DNA of 10,295 bases from an uncultured Mollicutes bacterium. Its GTDB lineage: Bacteria > Bacillota_I > Bacilli_A > RFN20 > CAG-449. The position numbers and the translations under genes are program-made. The DNA is taken from contig URVS01000039.1 in NCBI GenBank assembly GCA_900551385.1, positions 1 through 10,295 on the forward strand. The letters are read 5' to 3'. The notes below the pieces were generated by a model, which searched no databases, had not been told where the DNA came from, and worked only from the letters and a program-made list of their open reading frames with translations. Positions 6,684 to 10,295 of the stretch are shown one piece after another (within the stretch, counting starts at the first letter, position 1; every line of letters begins with the position of its first letter).

Positions 6684-7575
6684 ATACAATATTTTTAAGA
6701 AATTCAATCATTTCATTATTAGCTATCTTAGCTTCTTCAGTTTCTGGAAGCATAGCTACGAAAGCATGTGGCAACATTTTTTTAGAATTTATATTCAACA
6801 ATTTATATTTTATATTATATTTAGTTAATGTTTTAGAAAATTCTATACTATAATGTCTTAAAAAATCACCTTTATTAGTAACTAAAAAACATGGTGAAAG
6901 ATAAGATATAATTTCTTTATTTTCAATATTATAATAAGCATTGTTATAATTCTTTTTATAATTTTTACCATATATTAATTTAGGAACAAAAACACCAATT
7001 TGATCAAATTTATTAGTGTAAAACATACCACTTATCAAACCAAGTCCTTTAATTGTTGGAATAATTTTATTTTTTATTTTTAATAAATGATTTAAATTAG
7101 GATTATTTTTCAAAGCAGATAAATAAACACATAAATATGCTCCTGCACTATCACCAGTTAAATATAAATCATTATTATCTCCATTATAATCTATAGCAAT
7201 TTCATTTATTTTATTAATTGCTATAATTAAATCATTTAATATATCAATAATTTTTGCTTTTGGTGATAAAGGATATTCAACACAAAAAACTATATATCCT
7301 TTTTGAGCTAATTCAGCACAATATAATTTATTTACTTCTTTTTTTCCAAGTAAAAATCCACCACCATGAATATTAATAATAATTGGTAATATTTTTTCAT
7401 TATTATAAGGTTGATAAATATCCATTAAATGAAATTTATTATCATCATAAGATATATTTTCACTTATTTTAACTTTATCATTTGGAAATGGATTTTCTTT
7501 ATCATGTTTAGTTAGCCATTTTTCTAATACTTTTTCTTGTTTTGCAATTTGTTTATTTAATAATTTTTCAAACAT
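6682..7575 (-). CDS. Alpha/beta-hydrolase, HSL-type esterase/lipase
   Basis: The 297-residue protein is a probable carboxylesterase or deacetylase of the hormone-sensitive lipase/BD-FAE group. The oxyanion-hole motif HGGG is at 70-73 and the nucleophile elbow GDSAG has S143. A likely acid residue is D237 in TNKGDFLR, and the likely catalytic histidine is H270 in LPHAF, so the triad is complete. No signal peptide is present; the N-terminus is charged (MFEKLLNKQIAKQEK), pointing to a cytoplasmic enzyme. The start has AAGGA about 9 bases upstream. It lies between the aldolase terminator and the convergent tRNA gene, so it is probably transcribed alone, with a candidate -10 at 7596-7601. The substrate is unknown; short-chain acyl or acetyl esters are typical for the family. 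Confidence 0.88.
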   Translation of the reverse strand: MFEKLLNKQIAKQEKVLEKWLTKHDKENPFPNDKVKISENISYDDNKFHLMDIYQPYNNEKILPIIINIHGGGFLLGKKEVNKLYCAELAQKGYIVFCVEYPLSPKAKIIDILNDLIIAINKINEIAIDYNGDNNDLYLTGDSAGAYLCVYLSALKNNPNLNHLLKIKNKIIPTIKGLGLISGMFYTNKFDQIGVFVPKLIYGKNYKKNYNNAYYNIENKEIISYLSPCFLVTNKGDFLRHYSIEFSKTLTKYNIKYKLLNINSKKMLPHAFVAMLPETEEAKIANNEMIEFLKNIV

Positions 7576-7595
7576 ATTTATTTCCTTATAGTTTT

Positions 7596-7601
7596 ATTAT
7601 A
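7596..7601 (-). promoter_or_regulatory. Candidate -10 box of the hydrolase gene
   Basis: TATAAT on the minus strand lies 20 bases before the hydrolase start. A weak -35 (TTTAAA at 7619-7624, spacer 17) falls inside the terminator stem of the aldolase gene. Promoter and upstream terminator would therefore overlap. Confidence 0.35.
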
Positions 7602-7632
7602 AGAAAAATAAGCAACTTTTTAAAGTTGCTTA
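7601..7632 (-). terminator. Terminator of the aldolase gene, overlapping its last codons
   Basis: An 11-bp inverted repeat pairs 7622-7632 with 7609-7619 (TAAGCAACTTT and its complement). In minus-strand reading it is followed by TATTTTTCTT. The upstream arm is made from the last aldolase codons (Asn-Lys-Gln-Leu) and the stop, so the hairpin can form only once the ribosome has cleared the end. Confidence 0.8.
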
Positions 7633-8549
7633 TTAACACTTGCATCATAAATTTTATTAATTGAATTAGATATTGTATTATCAAATTCAGCTTCACTTTG
7701 TTGATATGTTAAATTTTCAAGTAATGCTCTTGAAAAACTTGCAATCAAACCTTTAATATGTTTTAGTTTTTCATTTGCAATTTCTTGAGAAAAACCTCCA
7801 GATAACGCTACAATTCTCACAACATGTTTATCTAATAAAATATCATCATATAAATGTGGATTAACTGGAATAGATACTTTTAAAATTACTTTAATATTAT
7901 CATCTAAATTATTGAGATGTTCTTTAATTAAATCATGTAATAAAATTTCACTTTTTTCTCTATCTTCACTAGTAATAGTTGTTTCTGGTTCAATAATAGG
8001 CACTAAACCATGTGAAGCGATTTGTAAACCTATTTTAAATTGTTGATCAACAACAGCTTTAATTCCTTTTTCATTATAATGATTTATAACACTTCTCATT
8101 TTTGTGCCAAAAACTCCATACTTAACAGCTTTTTCTAATGTTTCATCAAGATTAGGAATATCTTTCATTAATTGAACACCATTCTTTTCAATATCTAATC
8201 CTTTATCACATTTTAAGAAAGTAACAACATTTTTCTTTTCCCATAAATATTCACTAGTATATAAATCATCAATTTTTCTTTCCATAGTTTGTTCAAACAA
8301 AATAGCGCCTAAAATCTTATCACCATTAAAAGCAGGAGATTTAATAATTCTAGTTCTCATTTGATGAATTAAATCAAACATTTTATTTTCATCTTTAACA
8401 CCATTTATAGTGTAATAAGATTCATCAATTCCATAACCTTTTAAAGCTTTAGGAGTTGATCCTCCAGATTGATCAAGTGCAGCAATAAAGCCATTTCCAT
8501 TTTGCATTTTAGCAAGTTTTTCACTATTAATTGAATGTAATAATTTCAT
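7620..8549 (-). CDS. fda: Class I fructose-bisphosphate aldolase
   Basis: This glycolytic and gluconeogenic enzyme splits fructose 1,6-bisphosphate into dihydroxyacetone phosphate and glyceraldehyde 3-phosphate through a Schiff-base lysine, without a metal. The 309-residue sequence follows the Staphylococcus-type Fda closely: GFIAALDQSGGSTPKALK at 20-37, ILGAILFEQTM at 79-89, FLKCDKG at 111-117, GLVPIIEPE at 181-189, the likely Schiff-base K224 in ILKVSIP, the phosphate-binding SGGFS at 250-254, LIASFSRAL at 268-276 and the C-terminal YDASV. The length is normal, with a short N-terminal extension. AAGGTGG precedes the start, and a near-consensus promoter sits 20 bases further up. It is a monocistronic gene with its own terminator. 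The adjacent IS30 element lies upstream of the promoter and leaves it whole. Confidence 0.96.
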   Translation of the reverse strand: MKLLHSINSEKLAKMQNGNGFIAALDQSGGSTPKALKGYGIDESYYTINGVKDENKMFDLIHQMRTRIIKSPAFNGDKILGAILFEQTMERKIDDLYTSEYLWEKKNVVTFLKCDKGLDIEKNGVQLMKDIPNLDETLEKAVKYGVFGTKMRSVINHYNEKGIKAVVDQQFKIGLQIASHGLVPIIEPETTITSEDREKSEILLHDLIKEHLNNLDDNIKVILKVSIPVNPHLYDDILLDKHVVRIVALSGGFSQEIANEKLKHIKGLIASFSRALLENLTYQQSEAEFDNTISNSINKIYDASVNKQL

Positions 8550-8568
8550 AAAACCACCTTCTAAATTT

Positions 8569-8597
8569 ATTATAAATCATAGCAGTATTAGTTTCAA
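8569..8597 (-). promoter_or_regulatory. Promoter of the aldolase gene
   Basis: On the minus strand, TTGAAA (8592-8597) and TATAAT (8569-8574) are separated by exactly 17 bases, a near-consensus sigma-A promoter. Transcription would start near 8562, giving a leader of only about a dozen bases. It lies some 28 bases from the end of the insertion sequence at 8626. Confidence 0.82.
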
Positions 8598-8625
8598 CTA
8601 ACTTTTATTCTTCAACTATTTTTAT

Positions 8626-8662
8626 GTTAATTAAATAATTAAATGCAACAAAATAAGAAATA
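8626..8662 (+). repeat. Left terminal inverted repeat of the IS30 element
   Basis: A perfect 37-base inverted match to 10258-10294. Key parts are GTTAATTAAATAATT, AAATGCAACAAAAT and AAGAAATA. Beyond 8662 the two ends still look alike but with small gaps, as expected of diverging ends of one element. Confidence 0.88.
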
Positions 8663-8677
8663 TGAATAAAAGAAATG

Positions 8678-8708
8678 TTACATTTGATAATAAAATTTCT
8701 TTTATAAT
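8678..8708 (+). promoter_or_regulatory. Candidate transposase promoter
   Basis: TATAAT at 8703-8708 is a clear -10. The best -35 is TTACAT at 8678-8683 with a long 19-base spacer, so the promoter would be weak, as is usual for transposases. Confidence 0.35.
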
Positions 8709-8716
8709 AAAAATAG

Positions 8717-8727
8717 CTTCTTCGAGA
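8717..8727 (+). repeat. Subterminal inverted repeat, left copy
   Basis: CTTCTTCGAGA here is an exact inverted match to 10075-10085, just outside the transposase gene at each side. The left copy sits two bases before the AAAGGAG ribosome site. Confidence 0.6.
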
Positions 8728-8743
8728 GAAAGGAGTTCGTATT

Positions 8744-10045
8744 ATGTCAAAGAAGCAATTTAATCAATTATCATTGGTACAAAGATCACAATTACAAACA
8801 CTTTTAAAAGAAAAAGATTCATTAGCAAAAATATCAGTAGAAATGAATTTATCTAGGCAAACTTTGTATAGAGAAATACTAAGAAATTCATTTCCAATAT
8901 CTTGTGATAAACCTGGCTTAAAATCATCTTGTATTAATTATTTAAAATGTCATAAAGAAAAGAAATCTTATAGACTTGAATGTCCAAGCGATTGTATTAA
9001 TTATCAACCTGGAAGACAGTATTGTTTAAAAAAATATCCATTTGTATGTAATAATTGTAAAAAGAAAAAATGCTGTAATTTTCTTCATTATTATTACGAT
9101 GCTGAAAACGCATCAAATTCTTATCACCAAAGAATTAATAAAGCAAATGCCTTTCCTAAAACTGATGAGAAAATAATAAAACAAGTTAATAATATTGTTT
9201 CACCTTTAATAAAAAATGGTCAATCAATCGAAGCTATTTTAATGAATCATCCTGAATTAAAAGTATCATCCCTAACAATAAGAAATTGGATAAAAAATAG
9301 GATATTAGATTGTAATTTTTCTGAATTAAGGATGACTGGAAGAAGAACACAGAAGATATATAATTACTCTTCAAACCCAAATCATATAAGGCTATCTGAA
9401 GCTAAAATAGGCCATAAATACAATGATTTCCGTTTATTTAAATCTCTTCATCCAAATTGTTTAACAATTCAATTAGATTCAGTTATTGGAAATATAGATG
9501 GTGTTCATTCTGTCTTAACAATTCATATTGTTGAATACAAATTCCAATTTGGTATTCTATTAAACTCTAAAGAATCAAATGAAGTTTATCAAAAACTTAA
9601 TGATTTACTTTCTAAATTAAAGTCTCTTGAAGATTCTTCTGCAATTGCTGTTTATTCAACTTTTTCGGAATGTTGGTTAACTGACAATGGTATTGAATTT
9701 GATAATATTTTATCTCTTATTGATAATCATAAAAATTTAAATATTTTCTTTTGCCATCCGTATTCATCATTTGAAAAAGGTGCTTGTGAAAGAAATCATG
9801 TTTTAGTTAGATATATTCATTTTAAAGGTTGGTCTTTTGATAATCTAAATCAACAAGATATTAATGTCCTTTTTTCCAATATCAATTCTTATCCAAGACT
9901 TTCTTTAAACAAAAAAACCCCTTACCAATGTGTATTAGAAGATTCACGTTTAGGTAAAGAGTTCTTAGACCTTATTAACATATTTAAGGTTAATTGTGAT
10001 GATGTTAACTTAACACCATCATTACTAAAGAAAATTAAGAAATAA
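8744..10045 (+). CDS. IS30-family DDE transposase with cysteine-rich N-terminal region
   Basis: The 433-residue protein should cut and join the element ends. The N-terminal helix-turn-helix at about 8-48 (LSLVQRSQLQTLL, LSRQTLYREI) is typical of IS30. A cysteine-rich segment follows, with Cys at 54, 63, 69, 80, 84, 94, 102, 105, 110 and 111, probably a zinc-binding module. A second helical domain lies at about 140-190. The catalytic core has D245 in QLDSVIG, D314 in LTDNGIEF and E349 in EKGACERNH, followed by R356, so the triad is intact with close to the usual spacing. The C-terminus keeps LNKKTPYQ (388-395), a version of the family's N-x-R-P/T-P. The frame is unbroken, with AAAGGAG at 8729-8735 eight bases before the ATG, so the element may still be active. 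Confidence 0.95.
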   Translation: MSKKQFNQLSLVQRSQLQTLLKEKDSLAKISVEMNLSRQTLYREILRNSFPISCDKPGLKSSCINYLKCHKEKKSYRLECPSDCINYQPGRQYCLKKYPFVCNNCKKKKCCNFLHYYYDAENASNSYHQRINKANAFPKTDEKIIKQVNNIVSPLIKNGQSIEAILMNHPELKVSSLTIRNWIKNRILDCNFSELRMTGRRTQKIYNYSSNPNHIRLSEAKIGHKYNDFRLFKSLHPNCLTIQLDSVIGNIDGVHSVLTIHIVEYKFQFGILLNSKESNEVYQKLNDLLSKLKSLEDSSAIAVYSTFSECWLTDNGIEFDNILSLIDNHKNLNIFFCHPYSSFEKGACERNHVLVRYIHFKGWSFDNLNQQDINVLFSNINSYPRLSLNKKTPYQCVLEDSRLGKEFLDLINIFKVNCDDVNLTPSLLKKIKK

Positions 10046-10073
10046 ACACTTAAAATTTTCTTAATTTTATTTA
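10031..10073 (+). terminator. Weak terminator-like hairpin at the transposase end
   Basis: A 12-bp stem pairs 10031-10042 (AAAATTAAGAAA) with 10057-10068, the stop codon lying in the loop, followed by ATTTATT. The stem is almost wholly A/T and the T run is interrupted, so termination would be weak. Confidence 0.4.
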
Positions 10074-10074
10074 T

Positions 10075-10085
10075 TCTCGAAGAAG
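10075..10085 (-). repeat. Subterminal inverted repeat, right copy
   Basis: Inverted copy of 8717-8727 (CTTCTTCGAGA on the minus strand), 30 bases after the transposase stop. The bases just outside both copies are also A-rich and similar, hinting that they belong to the element's end structure. Confidence 0.6.
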
Positions 10086-10098
10086 TTTTTATACTAAT

Positions 10099-10112
10099 TT
10101 TTGTTGCATTTA
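10099..10112 (-). repeat. Internal copy of the terminal-repeat core
   Basis: TAAATGCAACAAAA on the minus strand equals the core of both terminal repeats and has the same orientation as the right end, which lies about 170 bases further out. It is followed outward by GTTGAAAATTTAC and an imperfect palindrome bounded by ATTTAGT and ACTAAAT (about 10109-10140). It may be a former right end or an extra transposase-binding site. Confidence 0.6.
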
Positions 10113-10257
10113 GTTGAAAATTTACATTTTTGACTAAATCTTTTTGTTGTGTCCTTCTTCATCTAAATAATAATAAATTTTTAATTGTTTTTCAAATATT
10201 TATACTTTTTTTATATAAAATTGCTTTTTTTTGCTTGCTTTTCTTTATTTTTCATTT

Positions 10258-10294
10258 TATTTCTTATTTTGTTGCATTTAATTATTTAATTAAC
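10258..10294 (-). repeat. Right terminal inverted repeat of the IS30 element
   Basis: A perfect 37-base inverted match to 8626-8662. It ends one base before the window does. The stretch between the transposase stop and this repeat holds no gene that I can see, only T-rich non-coding sequence. Confidence 0.86.
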
Positions 10295-10295
10295 C

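Larger units (their letters stand above)
8626..10294 (+). mobile_element. IS30-family insertion sequence, apparently complete
   Basis: About 1.67 kb bounded by perfect 37-bp inverted repeats (8626-8662 and 10258-10294) that enclose one intact DDE transposase gene. The size is at the upper end of the IS30 range. The outer 15 bases of each repeat (GTTAATTAAATAATT) may be target rather than element, because IS30-type elements favour palindromic targets; in that case the true ends begin near 8641 and 10279. A third copy of the 14-base core TAAATGCAACAAAA lies at 10099-10112 in the same orientation as the right end, so an older or alternative right end is possible. The target duplication cannot be checked because the window ends one base after the repeat. 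Confidence 0.82.

Noticed and set aside
6671..6853. Plus-strand 60-codon open frame after the tRNA
   Set aside because: Starts inside the tRNA terminator hairpin and lies opposite the 3' end of the hydrolase gene; no ribosome site or recognisable motif.
8592..8620. Direct repeat TTCAACTA at 8593-8600 and 8613-8618 as an insertion-sequence end or operator
   Set aside because: The first copy is explained by the aldolase -35 box and the second is shorter; a similar word near 10112-10120 is not enough to define an element end here.
1..10295. CRISPR array or tandem repeats
   Set aside because: No regularly spaced repeats were found; apparent repeats are simple A/T-rich runs apart from the IS30 repeats listed.

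Overview
The window is AT-rich (GC roughly a quarter by eye) and densely coded. It suggests a low-GC Firmicutes or Bacilli-type bacterium of the Erysipelotrichales/RF39 sort. The signs are strong AGGAGG-type ribosome sites, ATGA start/stop overlaps, a Staphylococcus-type class I fructose-bisphosphate aldolase and an IS30-family transposase. Tryptophan is read from TGG, and TGA is a true stop in three genes, so the Mycoplasma code is not in use. The left edge carries what looks like mammalian LINE-1 sequence, so this is probably one end of a metagenomic contig from an animal-associated sample.

Layout. Bases 1-90 resemble a decayed LINE-1 ORF2 fragment joined to bacterial DNA. The join cuts off an ABC-2 type permease (up to 279). 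The permease is preceded, on the minus strand, by its ATPase (270-971) and a flavin-reductase-like protein (972-1409). These three genes abut or overlap and read as one operon. A strong minus-strand terminator at 1484-1530 separates them from a five-gene minus-strand operon, in transcription order: an RluA-family pseudouridine synthase (5510-6487), a four-helix membrane protein (4998-5513), a three-helix membrane protein (3937-5001), a soluble protein of unknown function (3227-3940) and alpha-phosphoglucomutase (1537-3249). The three middle genes are unrecognised. They are tied together, and to the synthase, by 4-base ATGA overlaps, one of which appears only after the start of the soluble protein is corrected.

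Bases 6564-6654 encode tRNA-Ser(GGA) on the plus strand, with its own promoter and terminator. Minus-strand genes for an HSL-type alpha/beta-hydrolase (6682-7575) and class I fructose-bisphosphate aldolase (7620-8549) follow. The aldolase has a near-consensus promoter, and its terminator overlaps its final codons.

The right end (8626-10294) is an intact IS30-family insertion sequence with one DDE transposase gene and perfect 37-bp terminal inverted repeats. The window stops one base beyond the outer repeat, as expected if the assembly broke at a multicopy element.

Metabolically, phosphoglucomutase and aldolase point to sugar-phosphate and glycolytic metabolism. The most open biological question is the three-gene membrane cassette. 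The most striking sequence anomaly is the LINE-1/bacterial junction, which is most likely an artefact.
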